Shown: piece after piece, positions 19,426-28,423 of the stretch
Layout of the letters: each line of letters opens with the position of its first letter
How positions within the stretch are numbered: position 1 is the stretch's first letter
Assembly: GCF_900142715.1 (NCBI RefSeq)
Contig: NZ_FRBX01000002.1
Location: 744,001-808,000, forward strand
Length of the DNA stretch: 64,000 nt
Source: Flavobacterium pectinovorum
GTDB lineage: Bacteria > Bacteroidota > Bacteroidia > Flavobacteriales > Flavobacteriaceae
Reading direction: 5' to 3'
Made by a program: the position numbers and the translations under genes
The notes under the pieces: generated by a model
Databases searched by the model: none
What the model was told of the DNA's origin: nothing
Seen by the model: the letters and a program-made list of their open reading frames with translations, nothing else

Positions 19426-19814
19426 TTGAGGATAGGGCTAAAGTTGCAGTTTAGGATATTTTGTAAAATGATAGTGACTGATAAAAGATAAATTATAATA
19501 TGTATAAAAAAGAGGGAATGTTGAGGTTATAAACTTTGTTTTTTGAAAGTCATTTTAAGAATAAATATATAAAATCTGAAATAGCCCTTATTTGTTACTT
19601 TTTAAGTATCATCATTTTTGAATGAATAATAGATAACCGACGTTAAAAAGATAAAATAAAATTTTTCAAAAAAATGTTTTTTATAAGCGAAACAACTAAC
19701 GTTACATCGATTTCGTAAATATCACAATAAAGTTTAAAAAGTTAAAACCTAAATATAGAAAGAACTTCGAGTGATTTTAAATTCAATTTATGCTTTTAAG
19801 TTATTTAAAATATT

Positions 19815-19822
19815 TATTTTTG
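19815..19822 (+). promoter_or_regulatory. Putative pdhB promoter -7 box
   Basis: TATTTTTG matches TAnnTTTG, 31 bases before the pdhB ATG. No clear -33 TTG is visible. Confidence 0.45.
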
Positions 19823-19853
19823 CTCTTCAGAAAATTCAACATACAATATAAAT

Positions 19854-20831
19854 ATGAGAACAATACAATTTAGAGAGGCCATTTGTGAAGCGATGAGCGA
19901 AGAAATGCGTCACGATGAATCCATATATTTAATGGGCGAAGAAGTTGCAGAATATAACGGAGCATATAAAGCTTCAAAAGGAATGCTTGCTGAGTTTGGC
20001 GAAAAAAGAGTAATCGATACTCCAATTGCTGAGCTTGGTTTTACAGGAATTGCAGTAGGATCAGCGATGAACGGTTGTCGTCCTATTGTTGAATATATGA
20101 CTTTCAACTTCTGTTTAGTAGGTATTGATCAAATTATAAATAACGCTGCTAAAATGCGTCAAATGACAGGGGGACAATTTAATGTGCCAATCGTTTTCCG
20201 CGGGCCAACTGCTTCTGCAGGTCAATTAGGAGCAACACACTCTCAGGCTTTAGAGAACTGGTTTGCTAACACTCCGGGACTTAAAGTTGTTGTACCTTCA
20301 ACTCCTTATGATGCAAAAGGACTTTTAAAATCTGCAATTCGTGATAATGATCCTGTAATTTTTATGGAATCTGAGCAAATGTATGGTGATAAAGGTGAAG
20401 TGCCAGACGGGGAATATACAATTCCATTGGGAGTTGCTGATATTAAACGTGAAGGAAAAGACGTTACTATCGTTTCTTTCGGAAAAATCATAAAAGAAGC
20501 TTTTATCGCTGCCGATGAATTAGCTAAAGAAGGTATTTCATGCGAAATAATCGATTTAAGAACTGTTCGTCCAATGGATAAAGATGCTATTCTTAAATCT
20601 GTTAAAAAAACAAATCGTTTAGTAATTTTAGAAGAAGCCTGGCCGTTCGCAAGTATTTCATCTGAAATTACGTATATCGTTCAAGAGCAAGCTTTTGACT
20701 TCCTTGATGCGCCAATTCAACGTATTACAACTGCAGATACTCCTGCACCTTATTCTCCAGTATTATTAAAAGACTGGTTGCCAAATGCAGGTGATGTAGT
20801 AAAAGCAGTTAAAAAAGTGTTATACAAATAA
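19854..20831 (+). CDS. pdhB: Pyruvate dehydrogenase E1 component, beta subunit
   Basis: 325-residue beta subunit of the heterotetrameric E1 that decarboxylates pyruvate with thiamine diphosphate. The N-terminal REAICEAMSEEM, MGEEVAEYNGAYK, IDTPIAELGFTGIAVG and FRGPTASAGQLGATHSQ regions are characteristic, as is the C-terminal PAPYSPVLLKDWLP. The PLGV sugar-like strand region near 185 is also typical of E1-beta. The alpha subunit and E2 are not adjacent, so the complex is encoded at more than one locus. It has its own promoter and a terminator overlapping the annotated upstream part of the next gene. Confidence 0.93.
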   Translation: MRTIQFREAICEAMSEEMRHDESIYLMGEEVAEYNGAYKASKGMLAEFGEKRVIDTPIAELGFTGIAVGSAMNGCRPIVEYMTFNFCLVGIDQIINNAAKMRQMTGGQFNVPIVFRGPTASAGQLGATHSQALENWFANTPGLKVVVPSTPYDAKGLLKSAIRDNDPVIFMESEQMYGDKGEVPDGEYTIPLGVADIKREGKDVTIVSFGKIIKEAFIAADELAKEGISCEIIDLRTVRPMDKDAILKSVKKTNRLVILEEAWPFASISSEITYIVQEQAFDFLDAPIQRITTADTPAPYSPVLLKDWLPNAGDVVKAVKKVLYK

Positions 20832-20851
20832 TACAAATTTAAAATACTCGC

Positions 20852-20892
20852 AAAACTTCATCATTCATAGTTAATTGATGAAGTTTTTTTTT
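20852..20892 (+). terminator. Terminator of pdhB
   Basis: AAAACTTCATCA (20852-20863) pairs with TGATGAAGTTTT (20876-20887) and runs into a T-tract. It covers an upstream ATG of the next gene, which is why the start at 20902 is preferred for that gene. Confidence 0.85.
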
Positions 20893-20901
20893 GTCCAGAC
20901 A

Positions 20902-23403
20902 ATGAAAAGAATAATTTTACTTAGTCTATTTTTGGTATTCGCATTTGCGAATATTGCTACTGCACAAACGAAAGTGAGTGGAATTGTTTTGGATAAATCA
21001 AATCAGCCCATTCCGTTTGCAAATGTTGTTTTTAAGGGATCAAATACCGGAATAGTTTCTAATGAAGATGGGCGTTTTTATCTTGAATCGCCAAATACTT
21101 ATACGGCTTTACTAGTTACATCTGCAGGATTTTCAGATAAAGAAGTTCCATTAGATAAAGCTGTAAATTATGATTTTAAAATTGTTTTAGGGGAAGCCGA
21201 GGCGCTTAATGAAGTTGTAATTTTTACCGGGAAAACATCTAAAAAGAACAATCCGGCATTAGATATTTTGAGAAAAATCTGGGAAAGAAAGCGTAAAAAC
21301 GGTTTATATCTTTTCAACCAATATCAAATGCAAAAGTACGAGAAAGTCGAGTTCGACATGAACACGATCGATAGTGCTTTTATGAAAAACAAACTTTTTA
21401 AAGGAATGGAGTTTGTATTTGATCATGTTGATACATCAGATGTTACCGGAAAAACTTATTTGCCTATTTTCATCAATGAATCGGTTTACGACGTTTATGG
21501 CGATAACAAATTAAAGAAAGTAAAAGAGAATATTACAGGGAATAAAATGTCTGGTTTCAATGGAAATCAGCAGATTTTGTCATTTGTAAAAGATCTTTAT
21601 TCAGATTATAATATCTACGACAATCACCTTACCTTTTTTGACAAAAGTTTTACAAGTCCGCTTTCAAAAACCGGAATTGACGTCTATAATTATGTTTTAA
21701 AAGACAGTGCATTTATTGACAAAAAATGGTGTTATAATATTGTTTTTTATCCAAGGCGTAAAAACGAATTAACCTTTAAAGGAGATTTTTGGGTAAACGA
21801 TTCTACTTTTGCCATCAAAAAAATTAATATGGGTGTTACTAAAAGCGCCAATATTAACTGGGTAAAAGATATTTATATCGAACAGGAATTTGAGGTAGAA
21901 AATGATTCTGTTTTTCTATTGACGCGCGATTACATGATGTCTGATTTTGCTTTAAATAAAAAAGAAAAATCAAAAGGTGTTTATGGAAAACGTACCACAT
22001 TATTCCGAAATCATAAGTTCAATATTCCAAAGCCGGAGAAATTTTATAAAGAAGAAGTCAATTTTATAGACAATGCTGTTTATGACAGACCACCTGAATT
22101 CTGGGAAGAAAATCGTTTTGAAAAATTAAATAAAGACGAAGCCGGAATTTATAAAATGCTTGACACGTTGCAAACCGTTAAGCGATTTAAACAATTATAT
22201 AGTCTTGTTTCGATTTTAGGAAGTGGCTATGTCGAGTTTAAAAACTTTGATTTCGGACCTATATTCTCCACTTTTGGCTACAACGAAGTCGAAGGTTTAC
22301 GATTAAGAGTAGGAGGTCGAACGTATTTTGGACCAAATGATCCATGGCGTATACAAGCTTATACAGCTTATGGTTTTGATGATAGTAAATTCAAATACGG
22401 AGTTTCAGGGAAATGGATGGTAGATAAACAAAAAAGAGTCATCATTTCGGGCGGAAACAGGCGTGATATTGAACAAATTGGAGCCAGTTTAACCACAACA
22501 AACGATATTTTAGGCCGAAGTTTTGCTTCTTCAGCCTTGTTTACAACTGGAAGCAACGGAAAATTAACCAATATTAATTTGAGTAATATTTCGGTTGAAA
22601 TGGAACCAATGAAAAACTTTGTTGTTCAGGCTGGACTTTCATATCGTACTTTAGAATCAGCTTCACCAACTTTTAGTTTAAATTATTATAGTACATTGCC
22701 CACAGCAGAGAATCCTGCAGGAGTTGTACAAAGTGCCGTAACGCAATCAGAAGCTAATATCCAGTTCGAATTTATGCCAAACCGTAAAACAATTGGTTTT
22801 GGGGTAGAAAGAGATCTTGTCGATAGTCCTTTTAGTCATTTCTTTGTAAACTTTAGTTATGGTTTAAAAGGAGTATTAAACAGTGATTTTGCTTACGAAA
22901 AAATACAAGTATTCTATAAACAGCCAATTATTATCGGGCCTTTGGGAAGATCAAATATTATTTTGGAAACAGGAAAAACTTTCGGAACAATTCCGCTAGG
23001 ATTAATGAGTGTAATTCCCGGAAACCAGACTTATTTTACGATTGAAAATACCTTTAGTAACTTAAATTTCTACGAATTCATAACAGACCAATACACTACT
23101 TTGCAATGGAATCATGATTTTGGAGGAAGATTATTTGCAAGAATCCCTTTTATGAGAAAACTGAATTGGAGAGAGTTTGTTGGTGTAAAAGCAGTTCATG
23201 GAACTATTTCTGCGGCAAATAGAGCAATAAATGCTTCAGATCAGCCTTATAATGCACCAGAGAATGTATACTGGGAGTATAATGCCGGAATTGGAAATAT
23301 CTTTAAAGTTTTCAGAATCGATTTCTCCTGGAGAGGAAGTTATTTAAATACTCCGGATGCTAATAAATTTGCAGTAAAAGGATCTTTCGGATTCTATTTC
23401 TAA
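20902..23403 (+). CDS. DUF5686 and carboxypeptidase-regulatory-like domain protein
   Basis: 833 residues from the ATG at 20902; the upstream ATG at 20875 lies inside the pdhB terminator. A signal peptide (about 1-22, ending TATAQ) leads into a carboxypeptidase-D-regulatory-like beta domain (about 24-105: VSGIVLDKSNQPIPFANVVFKGSNTG). The large C-terminal DUF5686 region ends in aromatic-rich beta strands and a terminal F-Y-F, so it is probably an outer-membrane barrel. The domain pair is common in Bacteroidetes and its role is unknown. It is followed by a hairpin terminator at 23421-23466. Confidence 0.85.
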   Translation: MKRIILLSLFLVFAFANIATAQTKVSGIVLDKSNQPIPFANVVFKGSNTGIVSNEDGRFYLESPNTYTALLVTSAGFSDKEVPLDKAVNYDFKIVLGEAEALNEVVIFTGKTSKKNNPALDILRKIWERKRKNGLYLFNQYQMQKYEKVEFDMNTIDSAFMKNKLFKGMEFVFDHVDTSDVTGKTYLPIFINESVYDVYGDNKLKKVKENITGNKMSGFNGNQQILSFVKDLYSDYNIYDNHLTFFDKSFTSPLSKTGIDVYNYVLKDSAFIDKKWCYNIVFYPRRKNELTFKGDFWVNDSTFAIKKINMGVTKSANINWVKDIYIEQEFEVENDSVFLLTRDYMMSDFALNKKEKSKGVYGKRTTLFRNHKFNIPKPEKFYKEEVNFIDNAVYDRPPEFWEENRFEKLNKDEAGIYKMLDTLQTVKRFKQLYSLVSILGSGYVEFKNFDFGPIFSTFGYNEVEGLRLRVGGRTYFGPNDPWRIQAYTAYGFDDSKFKYGVSGKWMVDKQKRVIISGGNRRDIEQIGASLTTTNDILGRSFASSALFTTGSNGKLTNINLSNISVEMEPMKNFVVQAGLSYRTLESASPTFSLNYYSTLPTAENPAGVVQSAVTQSEANIQFEFMPNRKTIGFGVERDLVDSPFSHFFVNFSYGLKGVLNSDFAYEKIQVFYKQPIIIGPLGRSNIILETGKTFGTIPLGLMSVIPGNQTYFTIENTFSNLNFYEFITDQYTTLQWNHDFGGRLFARIPFMRKLNWREFVGVKAVHGTISAANRAINASDQPYNAPENVYWEYNAGIGNIFKVFRIDFSWRGSYLNTPDANKFAVKGSFGFYF

Positions 23404-23420
23404 TAATAATTTACCCTACA

Positions 23421-23466
23421 AAGACGCCAAGCCGCTAAGTTTTATTCTTGCAGTTTGGCGTTTTTG
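23421..23466 (+). terminator. Probable terminator of the DUF5686 gene
   Basis: ACGCCAA (about 23424-23430) and TTGGCGT (about 23454-23460) form a 7-bp stem followed by a T-run. The loop is long (over 20 bases), so efficiency is uncertain. Confidence 0.5.
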
Positions 23467-23496
23467 TCATTTTATTTAAAAATGCAATTGAATTAT

Positions 23497-23698
23497 TTCA
23501 CGCAGATTTTTTTGTTCGATTCAAATTAAAAATCTGCTTTTATCTGCTTAAATCTGCGTGCAAAAAAACTTCGCAACTTCGTGTCTTTGCGAGATTTTTT
23601 ATTAATTTTAGAAGCTATTCCCGCTATCCGCTTGTATCTTTTCCTAGCTAAAGAAGCTAGAAAAAGGATACCGCTTCTATCGGGGCTAAAAACTCTTA
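23497..23698. repeat. Two REP-like repeats in the intergenic gap
   Basis: CACGCAGATTT (about 23498) and AAATCTGCGTG (about 23551) bound one inverted repeat with internal AATCTGC copies. A second element from about 23626 (GCTATTCCCGCTATCCGCTT to CGCTTCTATCGGGGC) folds on itself through AGCTAAAGAAGCT in the middle. Similar sequence recurs near 61590 and 63605. Confidence 0.6.
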
Positions 23699-23701
23699 GG
23701 T

Positions 23702-24301
23702 ATGCAAGAAGCCATCGATTTTCTATCAACTAAAAATCCAATCTTTCAGGAAATTATAGAAAAGTATGGATTACCGCCCATTCCAAAACGCCCTCAAGGT
23801 TTTGAAACATTGGTATTGCTTATTCTTGAGCAACAAGTTTCTATAGATTCGGCGAAAGCCACATTCTTAAAGATCAAAGCGTATACAATTTGCAACCCGG
23901 AAACAATGTCGGTTTTGTCAGATGAAGAATTCAGAAGTCTTGGTGTAAGTCGTCAGAAAACAAAATATATTAAAATTCTGGCTGATGCAGTTTTAAGCAA
24001 AGAACTGGATATTGAAAGTTTGGCTACAAAGTCGGCGCAACAGGTTCGGGAAGAATTGATCAAATTAAAGGGAATTGGGAATTGGACTATCGATATTTAT
24101 CTGATGTTTTGTTTACAAGAGCCTGATTTGATTCCGTTAGGCGATATTGCAGTCGTAAATACAATCAAAGAATTACTTGATATTCATGATAAACAAGAAA
24201 TGGAAATTCATGCCCAACAATGGAAGCCATATCGATCTTATGCAACATATTTGTTATGGCATTATTACCTAAATAAGCGAAATAGGAAAATTACATATTA
24301 A
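23702..24301 (+). CDS. DNA-3-methyladenine glycosylase-like HhH-GPD protein
   Basis: 199 residues, probably a base-excision repair glycosylase of the AlkA type that removes alkylated purines. A helix-hairpin-helix is seen at LIKLKGIGNWTIDIYLMF (about 122-140), followed by the catalytic-Asp region LIPLGDIAVVNTI (about 146-158). EQQVS near residue 43 is typical of AlkA-like proteins. It lacks the N-terminal TBP-like domain of E. coli AlkA and so resembles the short bacterial forms. Which Asp is catalytic is inferred. Confidence 0.8.
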   Translation: MQEAIDFLSTKNPIFQEIIEKYGLPPIPKRPQGFETLVLLILEQQVSIDSAKATFLKIKAYTICNPETMSVLSDEEFRSLGVSRQKTKYIKILADAVLSKELDIESLATKSAQQVREELIKLKGIGNWTIDIYLMFCLQEPDLIPLGDIAVVNTIKELLDIHDKQEMEIHAQQWKPYRSYATYLLWHYYLNKRNRKITY

Positions 24302-24348
24302 CTGTCTGTTATTTAAAAGAAAAGTAGGCAGATTAATGCAGTTTTTTA

Positions 24349-24378
24349 TTGTAAAAAAGGATTGTTTAGTTACTTTTG
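24349..24378 (+). promoter_or_regulatory. ppa promoter
   Basis: TTG (24349-24351), a 19-base spacer and TACTTTTG (24371-24378) match the Bacteroidetes consensus well. The ppa ATG is 34 bases further on. Confidence 0.7.
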
Positions 24379-24411
24379 CAATCGCAATTATAGAAATAAT
24401 AAAAAACGAAA

Positions 24412-24942
24412 ATGACCGCAGACAAACTAACAACGTTCGATGTATTAATCGAAATACCAAGAGGAAGCAGAAATAAATATGAGTACGATTTTGAAATCAA
24501 AAGAATGCGTTTCGACAGAATGTTATTCTCTTCAATGATGTACCCTGCTGATTACGGATTTATTCCTGAAACTTTAGCCCTTGATGGAGATCCTCTTGAT
24601 GTATTGGTTTTAGTAAACGAACCAACTTTTCCAGGATGTGTTATGGAAGTAAAACCAATTGGTGTTTTCCACATGGCTGATGATAAAGGACCGGATGAAA
24701 AAATTATTTGTGTACCGGTTTCAGATCCAATCTGGAATTCTTTAAATGACCTTTCAGATATGAATCCACACTTAGTAAAAGAAATCGAGCATTTCTTCCA
24801 GGTGTACAAAGATCTTGAAAACAAAAAAGTAGATGTAGAAGGTTGGGGAGACGTAAACGAAGCTTTTGCAATTATTGCTGAGTGTACAAAACGTTTTAAC
24901 GATATCGAAAACAAACCAGAGGGATTATTTAGTATTAAATAA
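24412..24942 (+). CDS. ppa: Inorganic pyrophosphatase (family I, soluble)
   Basis: Hydrolyses PPi to two phosphates in the cytosol, pulling biosynthetic reactions forward. The 176 residues carry IEIPRGSRNKYEYD, DYGFIPETLALDGDPLDVLVL (the D-x-D-P-x-D metal site near 59-64) and the lysines and aspartates of KPIGVFHMADDKGPDEKIICV. It is bracketed by a clear promoter and a strong terminator, so it is monocistronic. The adjacent gene encodes a membrane pyrophosphatase, so both PPi-hydrolysing systems sit side by side. Confidence 0.96.
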   Translation: MTADKLTTFDVLIEIPRGSRNKYEYDFEIKRMRFDRMLFSSMMYPADYGFIPETLALDGDPLDVLVLVNEPTFPGCVMEVKPIGVFHMADDKGPDEKIICVPVSDPIWNSLNDLSDMNPHLVKEIEHFFQVYKDLENKKVDVEGWGDVNEAFAIIAECTKRFNDIENKPEGLFSIK

Positions 24943-24963
24943 TTTTTACCCTGTTCTATTATA

Positions 24964-24999
24964 AAAAAAGCAATACTCCGTCAGGAGTATTGCTTTTTT
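24964..24999 (+). terminator. Terminator of ppa
   Basis: AAAAAAGCAATACTCC and GGAGTATTGCTTTTTT form a perfect 16-bp hairpin with a GTCA loop. Confidence 0.95.
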
Positions 25000-25053
25000 G
25001 TTTAAATTCGTTTAGTTAGATTGTTGATTATTAACCAAAACCATTACTAGATT

Positions 25054-27600
25054 ATGAATGCATTTATGATTTACTTGCCAATTGTTATGGCAATTTTAGG
25101 ATTACTTTTCATGGGAATAAAAAGGACTTGGGTTTTAAAACAAGATGCAGGCGACGGAAAGATGAAAGAGATTTCAGATCACATTTACGAAGGCGCCCTC
25201 GCATTTTTAAAAGCAGAATATCGATTACTAACCTTTTTTGTAATTGCTGCAAGTTTAGTTTTAGCCGGAATATCTTTTATTGTTCCTACCACACATATTT
25301 TAATAGTAGTAGCGTTTATTTTTGGAGCATTTTTCTCAGCATTAGCCGGAAATATGGGAATGAAAATAGCAACTAAAACGAATGTCAGAACAACACAAGC
25401 CGCTCGTACAAGTTTACCGCAAGCTCTAAAAGTTTCTTTTGGAGGTGGAACTGTAATGGGGCTAGGCGTTGCGGGTTTGGCAGTTTTAGGACTAACAGGT
25501 TTTTTCATTATTTTCTTTCAAATATTCATGAATGGAGTTTGGACTTCATCTCAAGATATGACTAAAGTTTTAGAGACTTTAGCAGGATTTTCACTTGGAG
25601 CAGAATCTATCGCCTTGTTTGCAAGAGTTGGTGGTGGAATTTATACAAAAGCAGCCGATGTTGGTGCTGATTTAGTAGGTAAAGTTGAAGCCGGAATTCC
25701 GGAAGATGATCCTCGTAATCCTGCAACAATTGCAGATAACGTAGGAGATAATGTGGGAGACGTTGCCGGTATGGGGGCTGATTTGTTTGGTTCATATGTG
25801 GCAACTGTTTTGGCTGCAATGGTTTTAGGAAACTATGTGATCAAAGATATGGGTGGAAATATTCAGGATGTCTTTGGTGGAATCGGACCAATTTTGCTTC
25901 CAATGTCAATTGCAGGTTTCGGAATTTTATTCTCGATTGTCGGAACTACGTTAGTAAAAATAACAGATGAAAATGCTAAAGAAGCACAAGTTCAAAAAGC
26001 ATTAAATATTGGAAACTGGGTATCGATTGTTTTAACTGCAATCGCCTGTTTCTTTTTAGTAAAATATATGCTTCCAGAAGTAATGACAATGGAATTTTTT
26101 GGTGAAGGTTCTCAACAAATTTCGTCACTGCGAGTTTTTTATGCCACATTGGTCGGATTAATAGTTGGTGGCGCTATTTCATCAGTAACAGAATATTATA
26201 CAGGATTAGGCACAAAACCGGTTATGGCGATTGTGCAAAAATCTTCGACAGGAGCAGGGACAAACGTAATTGCAGGTTTGGCAACAGGAATGATCTCTAC
26301 TTTTCCAACAGTATTATTATTTGCTGCTGCAATCTGGATTTCGTATGCTTTAGCAGGATTTTACGGAGTTGCACTGGCAGCTTCTGCAATGATGGCAACA
26401 ACGGCTATGCAATTAGCAATTGATGCTTTTGGGCCAATATCTGACAATGCTGGAGGAATTGCCGAAATGAGCGAATTACCAAAAGAAGTCCGCACAAGAA
26501 CCGATATTTTAGATTCAGTAGGAAACACAACCGCAGCAACCGGAAAAGGTTTTGCAATTGCTTCTGCAGCATTAACTTCATTGGCATTATTTGCAGCGTA
26601 TGTAACTTTTACAGGAATTGACGGAATCAATATATTTAAAGCACCAGTTCTGGCAATGTTATTTGTTGGTGGGATGATTCCTGTGGTTTTCTCAGCTTTG
26701 GCTATGAATTCTGTAGGAAAAGCTGCAATGGATATGGTTTACGAAGTACGTCGTCAGTTTAAGGAAATTCCAGGCATTATGGAAGGTACAGGAAAACCTG
26801 AATATGGTAAATGTGTTGAGATTTCGACAAAAGCCGCTTTACGCGAAATGATGTTACCGGGAATTTTAACCATTGGTTTCCCGATTGCAATTGTGTTATT
26901 AGGAAAATTAGTTTATGGAGATAACAACCAATTGATTGCTGAAATGTTAGGAGGATATATGGCAGGCGTTACAGTTTCAGGAGTGCTATGGGCAGTTTTT
27001 CAAAACAATGCCGGAGGAGCCTGGGACAACGCTAAAAAATCTTTTGAAGCCGGAGTTTTAATTAATGGTGAAATGACTTATAAAGGTTCTGATGCACACA
27101 AAGCAGCAGTAACCGGAGATACAGTTGGAGATCCGTTTAAAGATACTTCAGGACCTTCAATGAACATCTTAATTAAATTAACTTGTTTGATCGGATTGGT
27201 AATTGCTCCAATTTTAGGAGAAGGACATTCAACTTCAGGAATTGCAGAAAAAGGTGCTTGCTGTAAAATGGAAATGCATGCAGGAACTCCTTCTAAATGC
27301 GGAAATTTAGCTATGCTAACCAAAGAAGAATGTATTAAAATGTGCAAAGAAAAAGGATGTTCTGCAGAAGAAACGGCAAAATGTTTGGCGCATTACGATG
27401 CAAACGGGAAATATCCGAATCAAAAAACAGATTGTTTTGATACAAGAAAATACAGCAAAAACAGAGTTGAGGTAAATTTATCTACGACCAATGGTGTAAC
27501 AGTTGGAACTGTAACCAAAACCGAAAACGGCACAACAACAACAGAAGTTTTTGAAGGTACAGAAGCTGACGTAAAAGCGAAAATAGAAGCTGTAAAATAA
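25054..27600 (+). CDS. hppA: Membrane-bound ion-pumping pyrophosphatase with Cys-rich C-terminal extension
   Basis: 848 residues, about 16 transmembrane segments. It couples PPi hydrolysis to export of H+ or Na+. The PPi site is clear: EDDPRNPATIADNVGDNVGDVAGMGADLF (about 212-240) and the later GPISDNAGGIAEM and DTVGDPFKDTSGPS. GNTTAATGKGFA carries Ala where K+-independent enzymes have Lys, which suggests the K+-dependent class. The pumped ion cannot be read with certainty. After the last conserved helix (about residue 728) there is an unusual tail of about 115 residues with eight Cys (including C-C, C-x3-C and C-x4-C spacing) and then a beta-like Thr-rich end. Confidence 0.92.
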   Translation: MNAFMIYLPIVMAILGLLFMGIKRTWVLKQDAGDGKMKEISDHIYEGALAFLKAEYRLLTFFVIAASLVLAGISFIVPTTHILIVVAFIFGAFFSALAGNMGMKIATKTNVRTTQAARTSLPQALKVSFGGGTVMGLGVAGLAVLGLTGFFIIFFQIFMNGVWTSSQDMTKVLETLAGFSLGAESIALFARVGGGIYTKAADVGADLVGKVEAGIPEDDPRNPATIADNVGDNVGDVAGMGADLFGSYVATVLAAMVLGNYVIKDMGGNIQDVFGGIGPILLPMSIAGFGILFSIVGTTLVKITDENAKEAQVQKALNIGNWVSIVLTAIACFFLVKYMLPEVMTMEFFGEGSQQISSLRVFYATLVGLIVGGAISSVTEYYTGLGTKPVMAIVQKSSTGAGTNVIAGLATGMISTFPTVLLFAAAIWISYALAGFYGVALAASAMMATTAMQLAIDAFGPISDNAGGIAEMSELPKEVRTRTDILDSVGNTTAATGKGFAIASAALTSLALFAAYVTFTGIDGINIFKAPVLAMLFVGGMIPVVFSALAMNSVGKAAMDMVYEVRRQFKEIPGIMEGTGKPEYGKCVEISTKAALREMMLPGILTIGFPIAIVLLGKLVYGDNNQLIAEMLGGYMAGVTVSGVLWAVFQNNAGGAWDNAKKSFEAGVLINGEMTYKGSDAHKAAVTGDTVGDPFKDTSGPSMNILIKLTCLIGLVIAPILGEGHSTSGIAEKGACCKMEMHAGTPSKCGNLAMLTKEECIKMCKEKGCSAEETAKCLAHYDANGKYPNQKTDCFDTRKYSKNRVEVNLSTTNGVTVGTVTKTENGTTTTEVFEGTEADVKAKIEAVK

Positions 27601-27611
27601 AAACAACTTGA

Positions 27612-27644
27612 TAGCTTTGTCAAAGTTTAAAACTTTGACAAAGC
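27612..27644. repeat. Perfect palindrome after hppA
   Basis: AGCTTTGTCAAAGTTT meets AAAACTTTGACAAAGCT as a nearly gapless inverted repeat. No T-run follows, so it looks like a REP-type palindrome. A small hairpin CATCCC/GGGATG follows at about 27675-27694. Confidence 0.65.
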
Positions 27645-27743
27645 TTACCCAAAGTTAGTTTGCACATTTTTTTCATCCCTCGTTCCTCGGGATGATAGAT
27701 TGCGGTTATTAGCTGTCAAATATTAAACGTTGATAAAATAAAC

Positions 27744-27776
27744 AAAAAATGCCTCTAAAATTTTAGAGGCATTTTT
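27744..27776. terminator. Bidirectional terminator between hppA and the dNK gene
   Basis: AAAAAATGCCTCTAAAA pairs with TTTTAGAGGCATTTTT over 16 bp, giving T-runs on both strands between convergent genes. Confidence 0.9.
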
Positions 27777-27808
27777 ACATTAGTGTAAATTCGTGAAATT
27801 CGTGTTTT

Positions 27809-28423
27809 CTAAAACAACCCATTCAATTCAGCATCAATTCTATTAATGATGTTTCCTAAATCTTCGGGATTATCAACGAAATTGATATTATCAACATCAA
27901 TAATCAATAATTTTCCTTTTGAGTAAGTCTGAACCCAGGCTTCGTATCTTTCGTTCAAACGGCTTAAATAATCGATAGAAATAGAGTTCTCGTATTCGCG
28001 TCCGCGTTTGTGAATTTGACCTACTAAGTTTGGAATAGAGCTTCTTAAGTAAATCAATAAATCAGGAGCTTTTACCAATGATTCCATCAATTCAAAAAGT
28101 GAAGTATAATTTTCGAAATCGCGACTTGTCATCAATCCCATCGAATATAAATTGGGAGCAAAAATATAGGCATCTTCATAAATTGTTCTGTCCTGAATGA
28201 TTTTCTTTCCGCTTTCGCGAATTTGCTGCACCTGGCGAAATCTGCTGTTTAAGAAATAAATCTGCAAATTAAACGACCAACGCTCCATCTGGTGGTAAAA
28301 ATCATCCAAATACGGATTATCAACAACATCTTCGTAATGTGGTTCCCATTTAAAATGTTTGGCTAATAATTTAGTCAAAGTAGTTTTTCCAGCGCCTATG
28401 TTTCCTGCTATTGCTATGTGCAT
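27809..28423 (-). CDS. Deoxynucleoside kinase
   Basis: 204 residues of the deoxynucleoside kinase family, which phosphorylates salvaged deoxynucleosides. It has the P-loop GNIGAGKTT at residues 7-15, the substrate-side acidic EDVVDNPYLDDFY near 31-43, the DRTIYED motif near 78 (equivalent to the DRS/ERS loop), and a basic LID-like R-G-R-E-Y-E. Specificity for dA or dG is common in relatives but not readable here. Its ATG overlaps the stop of the upstream gene by one base (TAATG), so they are translationally coupled. Confidence 0.88.
   Translation of the reverse strand: MHIAIAGNIGAGKTTLTKLLAKHFKWEPHYEDVVDNPYLDDFYHQMERWSFNLQIYFLNSRFRQVQQIRESGKKIIQDRTIYEDAYIFAPNLYSMGLMTSRDFENYTSLFELMESLVKAPDLLIYLRSSIPNLVGQIHKRGREYENSISIDYLSRLNERYEAWVQTYSKGKLLIIDVDNINFVDNPEDLGNIINRIDAELNGLF

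Larger units (their letters stand above)
19148..19853. other. 706-base non-coding region downstream of the toxin locus
   Basis: I see no credible reading frame. The first 330 bases contain three inverted repeats (separate entries) and locally GC-richer sequence. The last 400 bases are plain AT-rich sequence leading to the pdhB promoter. The structured part may be a remnant or recombination-related element of the RHS locus. Confidence 0.5.

Noticed and set aside
19300..19430. Integron attC site
   Set aside because: There is a GCGTTGGGG box and a long imperfect palindrome, but no matching RYYYAAC box on the other side and no integrase nearby. It is kept as a structured element only.
23448..23651. 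67-residue ORF between the DUF5686 and glycosylase genes, and one on the opposite strand
   Set aside because: Both run through inverted repeats (CACGCAGATTT and CCGCTATCCGCT types); the translations are shadows of repeat DNA.
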